This document shows positions 6,321-14,489 of a stretch of DNA of 26,763 nt, piece by piece. Numbering within the stretch: the stretch's first letter is position 1; each line of letters begins with the position of its first letter. The translations under genes and the position numbers were made by a program. Under the pieces are notes generated by a model. The model was given only the letters and a program-made list of their open reading frames with translations, was not told the DNA's origin and made no database searches. Origin of the DNA: Alphaproteobacteria bacterium (lineage in GTDB: Bacteria; Pseudomonadota; Alphaproteobacteria; Rhodospirillales; Rhodospirillaceae). The stretch lies in NCBI GenBank assembly GCA_015228695.1, contig JADGDA010000004.1, forward strand, positions 1-26,763, given 5' to 3'.

Positions 6321-8346
6321 GCAGTGGGTTGCCGTCGGTAAGAGGGTTTGCGCTGATCGCGGCGGACCGGTGATGAATGGCCGCGTGTCGCCCTCCATCC
6401 CGAAGAGCGATGCTCATCCGTTCCAGTCCGGTCCGTGTCTCCCAGATGGTCGCGGTGCCGTCATCACCGCAGCCAACGAGGAAGCGGCCGTCGGTACCAA
6501 ACGCAAGCGCCACGAAGATCCGTCCGCCGTCATCGATGGTCGTCGGCCGAAACGTCTCCGCTTCGGGAGCCGGCGACAGGAACACTCCGGTGGGTGTCGC
6601 TTCCGCCAGGATTCGGCCGTTCGGGCTTGACGCCATCGCCGTCGGACCGAAGTCCGCCGTGGTTTCTCCCCGGCCGCAGCGGCCCGTCTCGCCGCTTCGC
6701 CAGTTCCAGGCGATGGTCGTGCAACTCAAATGCTCGACCATCCGCTCGGCCCCGACCACCCAGGCGGTTCCCGGTATGGCCACCAAAGGACTGACCGTTG
6801 AGGGCGTGTGATAGGCGACCGATCGGCGGGCGCTCCAAAGCGGCTCCGCATGATCGTCGGCCAGGGAGAGAGCGGCAAGTTGGACCTGTTCATGCAGCGG
6901 GCGCGAGCGCGTGGGATCCCACGGATCGGCGCTCAGTTCCTGGCGTGCGGTCCGGTGGGCAAGCACCAGACCATCGCCGCCGGTAAACACTACGGACACG
7001 ATGTCGCGAACGACGAACCGATCCCGTCCGTGCGGCGGCTGGAACAGAAGGAATTCGGTCGCTCCGCGTTCCTCCCACGCCAGAGCCGCGCGGCGGCCAT
7101 CCGGGGCGACCGCGACCGCCTGCGGGAGCCTCTCCGCATCGGCCACCCCGCCGACCCGGGTGCAACGCCCGAGGTCCCATAGTTCGGCGCCGCCGTTTCC
7201 GGCCACCAGCGCCAAAGGCTGCGGGCCACTCGCGGCAAAATGGGTCACAGTCGCCGGCAGGGACACGTCCAGCGGGGCAACGCTGCCATCCGCGAGGCCG
7301 ACACGCAGGAGAAGCGCCCGTTCGCCATAGTTCCCCGCGAGGAACAAGGACTCATTGTCCGCCGATAGCGCCGCCCCGACCAGTCTGACCGGTGGAACTG
7401 CGGGAGCGAACCGTGGCTGGCCGTCCGCGATCCCCCGAATCTGGAGACCGGCGAGCGTGGCCAGAGCAAGGCTGCGACCATCGGGGGCGAAGGCCAGGAC
7501 GACCCAGTCGCCGGGATCGCAGGAAAACCGCCGGAGCGTCGCACCGGTTCGAACATCGACCACCGCTATCGGGTGAGTCCCATCGGTTTCCCGTTCGATG
7601 AAGGCCAGCGATCCGCCGTCCTCCGACAGGGCGAAACCGCGGGCCACGCCTTCGAATCTCCGGAGCGAGCCCGCCAGCGAGCCCGCCAGTATTCCTGTCC
7701 CGACCTGGATCCCCACGCTGCTTCCGTCGCCGGAAAACCGGATCGTTAGTGGCGGTTCGGTCAACGCCCACGACGCAAGGGTCTCGCCATTTCGCCTGAC
7801 CACGACGCCCTGGGGGCTCCAGGCGCGGACGGCGACAGCCCCGTCGACATGCCAAGCCACGGCCATTTCCGGGCAGGGTGCGAACTCGGCGGCAAAACCG
7901 CCACCCCTCCGTCGCCACCGGCCGGTCACCGCGCCGTAGCCGTCCCGCTGCGCCAACACGGCCGTGATGTCGTTCTCGCTGTCATAGCGGAAACTCCGGA
8001 CCGGCGGAAGCCACCGGTAGTCTTCCGGTTTGCCGGGGAGCCTTGTAACGGTACCGGTCGCGAGATCAATTTCCGCCGCGTCAAGATTGTCGATGACGGT
8101 ATCATCGGCAACGGCCAGGGAAACGTAGCCGGCCGAGGCAAGCCGCCATCCCGACGGCGAGAACGCCAGAGCGGTCACCCTGGAGCGGTGGGCCTGGAAA
8201 CTATGCCGTTTCCGGCCGCTGGCCGCATCCCATACGCTCACCCGGCCATCGACGCCGCCGCCTGCCACCAGACGCCCGTCGGGACTGAATGCCAGACAGT
8301 CGAGGTTGCCGACGGAGGTCTGATCGACGAAGGCGGGGTTTCCCAT
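6307..8346 (-). CDS. WD40-like beta-propeller protein
   Basis: A 679-residue protein with WD40-like repeats. The clearest are near the N-terminus (LAFSPDGRLVAGGGVDGRVSV followed by WD, then ALAFSPSGWRLASAG) and at the C-terminus (ALAFGTDGRFLVGCGDDG followed by TATIWE). Degenerate blades fill the middle, for example FAPDGRSLALATLAG and VAPDGRRAALAWEERG. No signal peptide is visible, so it is probably cytoplasmic and acts as an interaction scaffold; no enzymatic motif is seen. The ATG at 8346 lies four bases after the stop of the secreted Cys-rich gene. An open upstream extension to 8565 would run through that gene and is not conserved-looking. An internal duplication gives LAGSLAGSL. It is the last gene of the minus-strand arm of the accessory block. 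Confidence 0.82.
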   Translation of the reverse strand: MGNPAFVDQTSVGNLDCLAFSPDGRLVAGGGVDGRVSVWDAASGRKRHSFQAHRSRVTALAFSPSGWRLASAGYVSLAVADDTVIDNLDAAEIDLATGTVTRLPGKPEDYRWLPPVRSFRYDSENDITAVLAQRDGYGAVTGRWRRRGGGFAAEFAPCPEMAVAWHVDGAVAVRAWSPQGVVVRRNGETLASWALTEPPLTIRFSGDGSSVGIQVGTGILAGSLAGSLRRFEGVARGFALSEDGGSLAFIERETDGTHPIAVVDVRTGATLRRFSCDPGDWVVLAFAPDGRSLALATLAGLQIRGIADGQPRFAPAVPPVRLVGAALSADNESLFLAGNYGERALLLRVGLADGSVAPLDVSLPATVTHFAASGPQPLALVAGNGGAELWDLGRCTRVGGVADAERLPQAVAVAPDGRRAALAWEERGATEFLLFQPPHGRDRFVVRDIVSVVFTGGDGLVLAHRTARQELSADPWDPTRSRPLHEQVQLAALSLADDHAEPLWSARRSVAYHTPSTVSPLVAIPGTAWVVGAERMVEHLSCTTIAWNWRSGETGRCGRGETTADFGPTAMASSPNGRILAEATPTGVFLSPAPEAETFRPTTIDDGGRIFVALAFGTDGRFLVGCGDDGTATIWETRTGLERMSIALRDGGRHAAIHHRSAAISANPLTDGNPLLSSQ

Positions 8347-8350
8347 GGCC

Positions 8351-8857
8351 TTACCACTTGGCCAGGGTGCATTCGGCGGGCTGGGCGAATCGTGTGTGGA
8401 ACAGCCAAGTCTTACCGGTATCGCGGCTATATCGAAACTGGATATCCTGAAGAATTCCCTTGCTCCGGAGGAGTTCGGCCGCGCCCGGCACGGATTTGTC
8501 GCAGGCGCCGACCCGGAACCAGAATTCATCCACCGCAATGATGCAGCCTGGGCAATTCCTGGCAACCTCCACCATCAGGTCGCAGACCACCTTTCGCCCC
8601 GCATCGGCGACGACAAGAGTGCTCTTCCCCCCACGGGAGTAGGAGATCTCCACATGGGTTCCGGGAGTGTTGCGGCTGCAAGTGAAATCTTCATCCGCCA
8701 GACCCGTCGGTTCCGGCGTCCCGGCAGGCTCGCAAGCGCCGGCCGACCTTGCCGCCGGGTCCGCTTCCGCGCATGGCGCCCCATTCGCCTGCGGCCACCA
8801 CCCAAAAGTGCCCAGCACCACAAGGACCGATAATGCACGCATCGTACAGAACCCCAT
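8351..8857 (-). CDS. Secreted cysteine-rich protein of unknown function
   Basis: I do not recognise this 168-residue protein. The N-terminus (MRALSVLVVLGTFGWW, then QANGAPC) looks like a signal peptide cleaved before about residue 27, placing it in the periplasm or outside. The mature part has several cysteines (in FTCSR, KVVCDL, ARNCPGC, GACDK, AECTL) that could form disulfides. The first start at 8857 lies two bases after the HAD gene stop (TGAAAATG), which suggests coupling; ATG at 8842 is an alternative that shortens the signal peptide. The stop is four bases before the WD40 gene, so the two may work together. Confidence 0.7.
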   Translation of the reverse strand: MGFCTMRALSVLVVLGTFGWWPQANGAPCAEADPAARSAGACEPAGTPEPTGLADEDFTCSRNTPGTHVEISYSRGGKSTLVVADAGRKVVCDLMVEVARNCPGCIIAVDEFWFRVGACDKSVPGAAELLRSKGILQDIQFRYSRDTGKTWLFHTRFAQPAECTLAKW

Positions 8858-8859
8858 TT

Positions 8860-9357
8860 TCAGATACCAGGACGCGACCCGCGAAAGAGACCAAACGGAA
8901 ACCAGCGAACCCAGCCAAGGAGTTTGTGCCTGAGTGCAAGCGTCTTGATCCGCCGATAAAGAAGTTCCAGTTCGCCGTCATCAAGGGAGGGACCTCCACG
9001 ATAGGTGCCGATCAGGAATGCCTCGCATCCGACGGAGCGGACGAAATGGACATGCTTCGGATCGTCATCGACGAGAATGTCGCCACCCACCGTCCTGATA
9101 TCCTTGACGGCTCCTCTATTGTCTTTGTCGTAATCCTCCCTGAAGACAAATCGAGCGAAATAACCGGCAAGATCGTGCTCCGAAAGGATAATGCGCGCCC
9201 GTTGCCGGGTTGAACTGGTCCACAGAATCAGGGTCACCCCATCCCGACGCAAGCGTTTCAGCAAGTCCGGCATGCCCGGCCGCACCGTCTTGCCGAGTTC
9301 ATCGACCAGCGTGTTGTCCATGTCGAAGACGACGATCATCGGCGAACCATGTTTCAC
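8860..9357 (-). CDS. HAD-superfamily phosphatase
   Basis: A 165-residue protein with the haloacid dehalogenase motifs: FDMDNT with nucleophile Asp12 and acid/base Asp14, LWTSST around Thr47 as motif II, Lys85 as the motif III lysine and DDDP at 97-100 as motif IV. It has essentially no cap domain, like magnesium-dependent phosphatases of the NIF/FCP type. The substrate cannot be told. The start given is GTG at 9357; ATG at 9339 is also possible. Oddly, the best ribosome-binding site (GGAGGG, about 9389-9384) precedes an ATGATG one frame away. Loss of one C from the CCCC run just after it would join the two frames as an N-terminal extension. The stop is two bases from the next gene. Confidence 0.82.
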   Translation of the reverse strand: MKHGSPMIVVFDMDNTLVDELGKTVRPGMPDLLKRLRRDGVTLILWTSSTRQRARIILSEHDLAGYFARFVFREDYDKDNRGAVKDIRTVGGDILVDDDPKHVHFVRSVGCEAFLIGTYRGGPSLDDGELELLYRRIKTLALRHKLLGWVRWFPFGLFRGSRPGI

Positions 9358-9440
9358 AATCCAGCGAACGGCGGGGCATCATCAACCCTCCAGATCGGCA
9401 ACCCATAATCAATCATTGATATGCGTGTCCGAAAGCCAGA

Positions 9441-9926
9441 TCAGGTGACGAACGCCCATTTCACCAAAAACATAAGAAGTATCAATGGCCAAAGTATAGA
9501 AAAAGCGATGCGCCCAACTATTTCCCCAAATTGTAACGTTGGTATGTACAGCTCGAACGGATTCATAAAGTAATACCCTATTATTACGCTGCACTGCATA
9601 ATATATTTTTCCTTCACGCTCTTGCTGCGCTCCGACAATACATATGAAGCGAGCACGCTTGGTGCACACGCAATAAACGTGTCAATTCCATTTCCATCTA
9701 TAGAAACAATTATTGCTACAGCAAGCGGAATAATAACCGACGTGTAGCGGCTAATAGTTATATTATGTTTGTCCTCCTTAAATTCCTGTTGGCGCCGCGT
9801 TTCTGCGGCGGCCTGCTCGATCGACAATTCGTCGGGCTCCTGTGGGGAGGGGGGCGTAGCTTGCCGCATTGTCTCCTCGACCTGTTTTCGCCCAAGTTCT
9901 TCGTCATTGGCCCGCTGCTGTTGCAT
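9441..9926 (-). CDS. Small membrane protein of unknown function, AT-rich
   Basis: I do not recognise this 161-residue protein. Residues 1-60 are polar and charged, with a likely coiled coil (many Glu, Gln, Arg). Residues from about 62 to 160 contain three or four hydrophobic segments (VIIPLAVAIIVSI, DTFIACAPSVLASYVL, the SVIIGYYFM region and the ILWPLILLMFLVKW region). Base composition is striking: a hand count gives 24 of 60 G+C at 9721-9780 and 27 of 60 at 9601-9660, against 38 of 60 at 9781-9840, so the membrane part looks imported while the N-terminal part resembles its neighbours. It lies 23 bases downstream of the OmpA-like gene and 83 bases before the HAD gene, in the same direction. 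Confidence 0.68.
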   Translation of the reverse strand: MQQQRANDEELGRKQVEETMRQATPPSPQEPDELSIEQAAAETRRQQEFKEDKHNITISRYTSVIIPLAVAIIVSIDGNGIDTFIACAPSVLASYVLSERSKSVKEKYIMQCSVIIGYYFMNPFELYIPTLQFGEIVGRIAFSILWPLILLMFLVKWAFVT

Positions 9927-9949
9927 AATCCGTCTCGTGTTGCACGTTG

Positions 9950-10507
9950 CTATGGGATCTGCAAGGCCCTTTCCCCCAGATTGGTCACCTGCACCCGGCG
10001 ATTGATGCCTGCTTCCGGGTGGGCGGGATCGAGCAGGCGGGCTTCTCCGAATCCCACCGCCTCCAGCCGGGCGGACGCGATCCCGTGGCGGGTGATCAGG
10101 TAATCCTTGGCCGCCGCCGCCCGCTTTTCCGACAGGGTCTGATTGAAGGCGTTGCTCCCCACTCCGTCGGTGTGCCCCGCCACCTGGAACCGTGAGCCCA
10201 CCAGTATCGGGTTGGCCAGGGCCTTGCCGAGCTGATCCAGCGTTAGCATGGCGTCGGTGGTGAGGCTGGCCGAGTTGAACGGAAAAGTCACCTCCAGATC
10301 GACCGAGGGCGGGCCGGCCGGGGGGATGGGGCCGCCTTCCACCGATACTCCCTTGGTCGAAAGGAAGTTCCGAGTCACGAAATCCTGCGGCTTCAGGCGT
10401 TCCACGAGGTCATCCGTGCTGGGGCGTCGAGCATCGCCTGCCGGTGCGGGCGATGCCCAGAGGATAACGGCGAGAATGGCGACGAAAAGTGGTGTGGGTC
10501 GGGTCAT
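9950..10507 (-). CDS. OmpA-family peptidoglycan-binding protein
   Basis: A 185-residue exported protein. A signal peptide (MTRPTPLFVAILAVILWASP, cleaved near APAG) is followed by a short linker and then an OmpA C-terminal domain over about residues 70-178. The domain shows HTDG at 112-115, LSEKRA at 125-130 and NRRV at 169-172. Asp114 and Arg129 have the 15-residue spacing of the known diaminopimelate-contacting pair of OmpA-like domains, so it should bind peptidoglycan. There is no beta-barrel and no lipobox, so it is a soluble periplasmic wall-binding module. The start at 10507 has AGAGG upstream and follows the papain-like gene stop by ten bases, indicating a shared transcript and probably a shared role, such as localising the protease. 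Confidence 0.88.
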   Translation of the reverse strand: MTRPTPLFVAILAVILWASPAPAGDARRPSTDDLVERLKPQDFVTRNFLSTKGVSVEGGPIPPAGPPSVDLEVTFPFNSASLTTDAMLTLDQLGKALANPILVGSRFQVAGHTDGVGSNAFNQTLSEKRAAAAKDYLITRHGIASARLEAVGFGEARLLDPAHPEAGINRRVQVTNLGERALQIP

Positions 10508-10517
10508 GGTCGGCCTC

Positions 10518-12119
10518 TTACGGGGCTCTGGTCGTCAAGGTGGCGACGGCGGCGGACACCGTCCGCGGCTCGGCGTCGGGCTTCGGCCTCTCGATGAACG
10601 CTAGGCGGAAGGCGGTGAGGTAGTCCCGCTCCCTCTCGGCAAGCGGCCTTGGCTCCTGGAACAGCGGGCTGGCGCTGGCGATGGCCACGATCATCTCGTC
10701 GCCGAACGGCGGACCGAGGCGAAAGACCGGGCCGGGCGGCGAACCCAGCGACACCTTGGTGTTCGGAGGCAAAGCTTTTGGCATCAACCCCTGCGGTTGC
10801 GTCAGGTGTACCGCATCTCCGCCCGCCTGAAGATAGGTGACGTAGAGATAACTTGGATGGGATGGGGTCGTCACCTCCACCGTCAAGGTGCCGCCACCCG
10901 TCAACACGGCAGGCTCGGCCCCGGCGATCTTGACCGAGAGCCCGCGCGGTTTGCTCAGAGCATCGGCGAAGGTCAGCAGCGCTTCGCACTGCGGCCAGGG
11001 GCGCACCACGAGGTTGTCGGTCACTCCGGGTCCGGCGGCCGTCGCCACGCGGTCGTGGTCGGCCGCACTGGCGACGAATCCGGATAGGCGCGCCGGCACC
11101 CCCTGTTCCGGCTCGATCAGCACCCGGGCGCAGGACAATGCGCGCGCCTCGCGCTCCAGCGCTTCGCGGTTGGCGACCGGCATCGGTGTCGGCGGCACGG
11201 GCGGCGGGTCCGGCGGCACCACCACCGTTGGCGTGGGAGGCGGAAGCGGTGCCGGTTCGGGCGTGGGAATCGGCACCGGCGGTTTCTCCACCAGTGGCAG
11301 CAACGGGCCGGCTATCCGCATGGTAAAGGCGCGGTCGGTTCGCTTGGTGAAGGTATCGTAGGCAATCCAGGCAAATCCCCCATCGCCCCACTGGAGGCCC
11401 CATGAATTCATCACCCGAAAGGCACCGCGGACGTCATCATAGCCGACCGCCACCATGGCATGCCCACCCCGGCTGGGCGCATCAGCATCGGTATAGACGC
11501 GATCGTCCCTCAGACCTTGGAACGACTCGGCGTCGGTCATTCCGAACACCACCGGATGGCCGTCGGCGATCTCGCCCTTGACGTCATCGGGGCGCTTGGC
11601 ATCCACGCGCCGCCATTCCGCGATGCGCCAGCGGTCCTCAACCTGCGCCGGAACCCGATTGCAGGAGTTGGGATCGTAAGGAATCTCGGCCAGCGTGACC
11701 GCGCCCCGTGCCTTCAGGAGCTTCAGGGCATCGGAAATGGTGGAGCCGGCACCGCAGTCGTTCTTCCTGTCGAGGATCTGGGAATAGATGGCGGCGGGGC
11801 TGACCTGATGGGCCGGGGTGGTCAGATCCCACCCCTGACGGCGCCCTTCGTAGTAGCTGCGCAGCGCATAGCCCACGGCCCAGGCGGTGCATGAGCCCTG
11901 CTGGCCCTGGAAACCGGGCGGAGGAAAATGGGCCGACAAATCGACACTGGGCGGAAGGAACGCCCGGTAGGGAGGCACTTCCGGAAAGGAATTGTAGACT
12001 GCGTCCGGCTCCCTGATCAGTCCTTGCGCCGTCACGGGGGTGGCAAGCAGGGTGGAGGCCAGAGCCAGGGCGGCCTGCAACCGCCCGGTGTTGGATGATG
12101 CGTTCGACATCGTGGTCAC
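10518..12119 (-). CDS. Secreted papain-like (C1) cysteine protease with DUF4384-like C-terminal domain
   Basis: A 533-residue exported protease. The signal peptide covers about residues 1-32 (LALASTLLATPVTAQG). The papain fold is complete: Gln71 for the oxyanion hole, Cys77 in QGSCTAWAV, His220 in GGHAMVAVGYDD and Asn238 in MNSWG. A Pro-rich linker at about 279-313 leads to a region with CARVLIEPEQG and WPQC, then a DUF4384-like domain (about 393-485, ending with PPFGDEMIVAIASASPL). DUF4384 is often attached to bacterial caspase-like proteases and kinases. I chose GTG at 12119 because GAAGGGGGAAG lies about six bases upstream; ATG at 12110 lacks such a site, and ATG at 12179 would place a polar stretch before the signal peptide. 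It is divergent from the caspase gene and leads into the OmpA-like gene. Confidence 0.88.
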   Translation of the reverse strand: MTTMSNASSNTGRLQAALALASTLLATPVTAQGLIREPDAVYNSFPEVPPYRAFLPPSVDLSAHFPPPGFQGQQGSCTAWAVGYALRSYYEGRRQGWDLTTPAHQVSPAAIYSQILDRKNDCGAGSTISDALKLLKARGAVTLAEIPYDPNSCNRVPAQVEDRWRIAEWRRVDAKRPDDVKGEIADGHPVVFGMTDAESFQGLRDDRVYTDADAPSRGGHAMVAVGYDDVRGAFRVMNSWGLQWGDGGFAWIAYDTFTKRTDRAFTMRIAGPLLPLVEKPPVPIPTPEPAPLPPPTPTVVVPPDPPPVPPTPMPVANREALEREARALSCARVLIEPEQGVPARLSGFVASAADHDRVATAAGPGVTDNLVVRPWPQCEALLTFADALSKPRGLSVKIAGAEPAVLTGGGTLTVEVTTPSHPSYLYVTYLQAGGDAVHLTQPQGLMPKALPPNTKVSLGSPPGPVFRLGPPFGDEMIVAIASASPLFQEPRPLAERERDYLTAFRLAFIERPKPDAEPRTVSAAVATLTTRAP

Positions 12120-12210
12120 GATGGCTTCCCCCTTCGACGACCCTCTTATAGTTCTAGCGCAAGGGTGATAGGCTGTCATTCGTTCTGGCGAGACTTATGG
12201 GATACCACCA
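12120..12210. promoter_or_regulatory. Divergent control region between papain-like and caspase genes
   Basis: These 91 bases separate two oppositely transcribed protease genes, so both promoters must lie here unless transcription starts further in. On the minus strand TATAAG (12150-12145) could be a -10 element, but no good -35 hexamer sits at the right distance. No strong inverted repeat is evident. The caspase ATG has only a weak ribosome-binding site. Confidence 0.4.
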
Positions 12211-13995
12211 ATGAGGGGACTTGGACTTCTGTTGGTGATCGTCGTCGCGGGCCTGCTTGCCCGACCGGCTTGGGCGGCGACTGGCGGCGAGCGCCGGGTG
12301 GCGCTGGTGATCGGCAACGGCGATTACCGGCACGGGACGCGCTTGGTCAATGCCGTGGCCGATGCTCGCGCCTTCCGGGCAGAGTTGCTGGCGCGGGGTT
12401 TCGGGATCGACAACGTGGTGTACCGCGAAAACGCCGATCGCCGCGCCATGAACGATGCGCTGGAGGAATTCCTGGGCAAGCTTGCCACCGATGCGATCGG
12501 GGTGGTGTACTACTCGGGTCACGGGGTCCAGATCGGTGGGGTCAACTACCTTCTGCCCGTCGACCTTCAGGCCGAAAAGGAGAGCGACGTCGCCTATGAT
12601 GCGGTCGACCTCGGTCGCCTCCTCGACCGCATCAGCCAAGTGCAGGCGCGCTTCGCCCTGACGGTCATCGACGCCTGCCGTAACAACCCCTTCGAGGGCA
12701 GGGGCCGCTCGATCGGAGCCGGCAGAGGCTTGGCGGCCCCGAGCGGCAACGCGGCGGGGATAATGGTCATCTTTGCGGCGGGAGCCAACCAGACGGCGTT
12801 GGATAGCCTGGGCTCGACGGACCGCGAATCCAACGGCTTGTTCACCCGTGAATTCCTGAAGGCGATACGCACGCCGGGTCTCGACGTCCAGGAGGTCGTC
12901 CGGCGGGTGCGCTTGGCCGTGATCGAAAAGGCGAAGGCGGTGGGCCACACCCAAACGCCGGCGGTCTACGACCAGTCGGTGGGAACGTTCGTGTTCACAC
13001 CGGCTGGCGGCGGGACGCCTGTGGCAGATGATGCGGGTCGCATCCAGGCTGATGATGCGGGTCGCATCCAAGCTGATGATGCGGCTCGCATCCAGGCGGA
13101 AGTGGCGGCGGCCCGCGCCGAAACCGAGCGACTGAAAGTCGAAGCGGCGCGCGCCGAATTGGCGCGCATCAAGGCGGAACAGGAACAATTGCGCCGACAG
13201 CAGCAGCAGCAGGTGGCGGCCCTCGTCCCTCCTCCCCCACCCACGGTCACGCCCGGTGGAAACACGTCCTCCGGCGCGGCGTTCCGCGACTGCGCCGACT
13301 GCCCGGAGATGGTGGTGGTGTCGGCAGGCAGCTTCATGATGGGCTCGAACGGCATCGTCAACGACGAGAAGCCGGTGCATCGGGTAACGATCCCACGACC
13401 TTTCGCGGTTGGGAAATACGAGGTGACGCAAGGAGAATGGGAAGCGGTGATGGGCTCCAACCCGAGTTGGTTCAAGGGTGCGCGAAATCCCGTGGAGCGG
13501 GTGAAATGGAAAGATATCCAGGAGTTCGTTGCCCGCCTGAATGCGAAGGTCCGGTCGGTGGCACAGGTATCGACGGGCGGCGACGGTCCCTATCGCCTGC
13601 TGTCCGAGGCGGAGTGGGAATATGTCGCCCGGGCGGCGACGACGACGAAATATCCATGTGGCGATACGGAAACCTGCTTGGGGTCCATCGCTTGGTACGA
13701 CGACAATTCGGGTGAGCGGACCCATGCCGTGGGTGGGAAGTCGCCCAACGCCTTCGGTCTTTATGATCTGTTGGGAAACATCGGGGAGCGGGTCCAGGAC
13801 TGCTGGAGCGAGAACTACTCCGGCGCGCCGACGGACGGATCGCCGAACACTTTCGGAAACTGCGGAGAGCACACGGTGCGGGGAGGCTCCTGGAACGACG
13901 GTTCGTGGTTCCTGCGCTCGACCTCCCGCATCAAGAGCGATGATCGCGTATCGATCAGCGCCTTTGGCTTCCGACTGGCCAAGACGCTGCCATGA
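12211..13995 (+). CDS. Secreted caspase-like (C14) protease fused to a formylglycine-generating-enzyme-like domain
   Basis: A 594-residue exported fusion. After a signal peptide (about 1-23, ending ARPAWAA) comes a caspase/metacaspase p20-like domain over about residues 28-262: it starts ERRVALVIGNGDY, with catalytic His104 in YYSGHG and Cys156 in VIDACRNNPF. A linker carries three tandem copies of ADDAGRIQ-like octapeptides (272-295), a charged coiled coil (296-328), a Gln run and a Pro run. Residues from about 360 are an FGE/SUMF1-like domain (VSAGSFMMGS, YRLLSEAEWEYVARAA, TVRGGSWND, FGFRLAKTL). The usual GNVWEW signature is replaced by GNIGER, and no catalytic Cys pair can be assigned, so this domain is probably a binding module. 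It overlaps the next gene by ATGA and is divergent from the papain-like protease. Confidence 0.92.
   Translation: MRGLGLLLVIVVAGLLARPAWAATGGERRVALVIGNGDYRHGTRLVNAVADARAFRAELLARGFGIDNVVYRENADRRAMNDALEEFLGKLATDAIGVVYYSGHGVQIGGVNYLLPVDLQAEKESDVAYDAVDLGRLLDRISQVQARFALTVIDACRNNPFEGRGRSIGAGRGLAAPSGNAAGIMVIFAAGANQTALDSLGSTDRESNGLFTREFLKAIRTPGLDVQEVVRRVRLAVIEKAKAVGHTQTPAVYDQSVGTFVFTPAGGGTPVADDAGRIQADDAGRIQADDAARIQAEVAAARAETERLKVEAARAELARIKAEQEQLRRQQQQQVAALVPPPPPTVTPGGNTSSGAAFRDCADCPEMVVVSAGSFMMGSNGIVNDEKPVHRVTIPRPFAVGKYEVTQGEWEAVMGSNPSWFKGARNPVERVKWKDIQEFVARLNAKVRSVAQVSTGGDGPYRLLSEAEWEYVARAATTTKYPCGDTETCLGSIAWYDDNSGERTHAVGGKSPNAFGLYDLLGNIGERVQDCWSENYSGAPTDGSPNTFGNCGEHTVRGGSWNDGSWFLRSTSRIKSDDRVSISAFGFRLAKTLP
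13024..13095 (+). repeat. Three tandem 24-base repeats in the caspase linker
   Basis: Three in-frame, nearly identical 24-base units encode ADDAGRIQ, ADDAGRIQ and ADDAARIQ. The high nucleotide identity suggests recent duplication by slippage, so copy number may vary between strains and would lengthen or shorten the hinge between the protease and the FGE-like domain. Confidence 0.9.
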
Positions 13996-14489
13996 CGGGG
14001 ATTTTGCGCGGAGCGGATGTCCTTCTCCCGGCCGCGCTGATCGTCGCGCTGACGGCATTGCCCGCCCCGGCCATGGCCGGTGGCGCGCGGGGACGGGGAG
14101 AAACCATTGAGACCGCCGCCGGGCCGCTGACGATCGTGAATGCCCACGAGAACGAGGGGCGTGGGGTGGAAGTGTTTCTGGACCGCAGGCCGGTTCTGCG
14201 TGATCGGGCCATTGAAATGGCCCTCGTCGAGAAGTCGTTTCCGGAGGATGGACCGCCGCGCGTCCTGGTGCTCGCCATCGGTTCGGGCGGCAACGCCTGT
14301 CCGTTGCTGCTGCGCGTGATCGATGTCGGCCGCAGGCCCGTCTTCGTCTCCAGGCAATTCGGGACATGTTATGACGAGGTCGATGTGTCCGAGACCGGAG
14401 GCGGAGAGGTCCGTATCGTCCAGCCGAATCGTGGCGGAGAACCTCGGGCCAAGTGGGTGTACAGGAACGGAACTTTGCGGGGGCCATGA
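13992..14489 (+). CDS. Secreted protein of unknown function
   Basis: I do not recognise this 165-residue protein. A signal peptide (about residues 1-29, LLPAALIVALTALPAPAMAG) implies export. The mature part is a mix of beta-type segments with two cysteines (GNACPLLL and FGTCYDE) that could form one disulfide. The ATG overlaps the caspase-FGE stop (ATGA), and its own TGA overlaps the next start (ATGA), so the three genes are almost certainly co-translated. By position it is a candidate partner, inhibitor or substrate of the caspase; nothing in the sequence shows which. Confidence 0.75.
   Translation: MTGILRGADVLLPAALIVALTALPAPAMAGGARGRGETIETAAGPLTIVNAHENEGRGVEVFLDRRPVLRDRAIEMALVEKSFPEDGPPRVLVLAIGSGGNACPLLLRVIDVGRRPVFVSRQFGTCYDEVDVSETGGGEVRIVQPNRGGEPRAKWVYRNGTLRGP

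Noticed and set aside
13850..13995. Diversity-generating retroelement variable region at the end of the FGE-like domain
   Set aside because: FGE-type C-termini can be retroelement targets, but no reverse transcriptase and no template-repeat copy is visible in the window.
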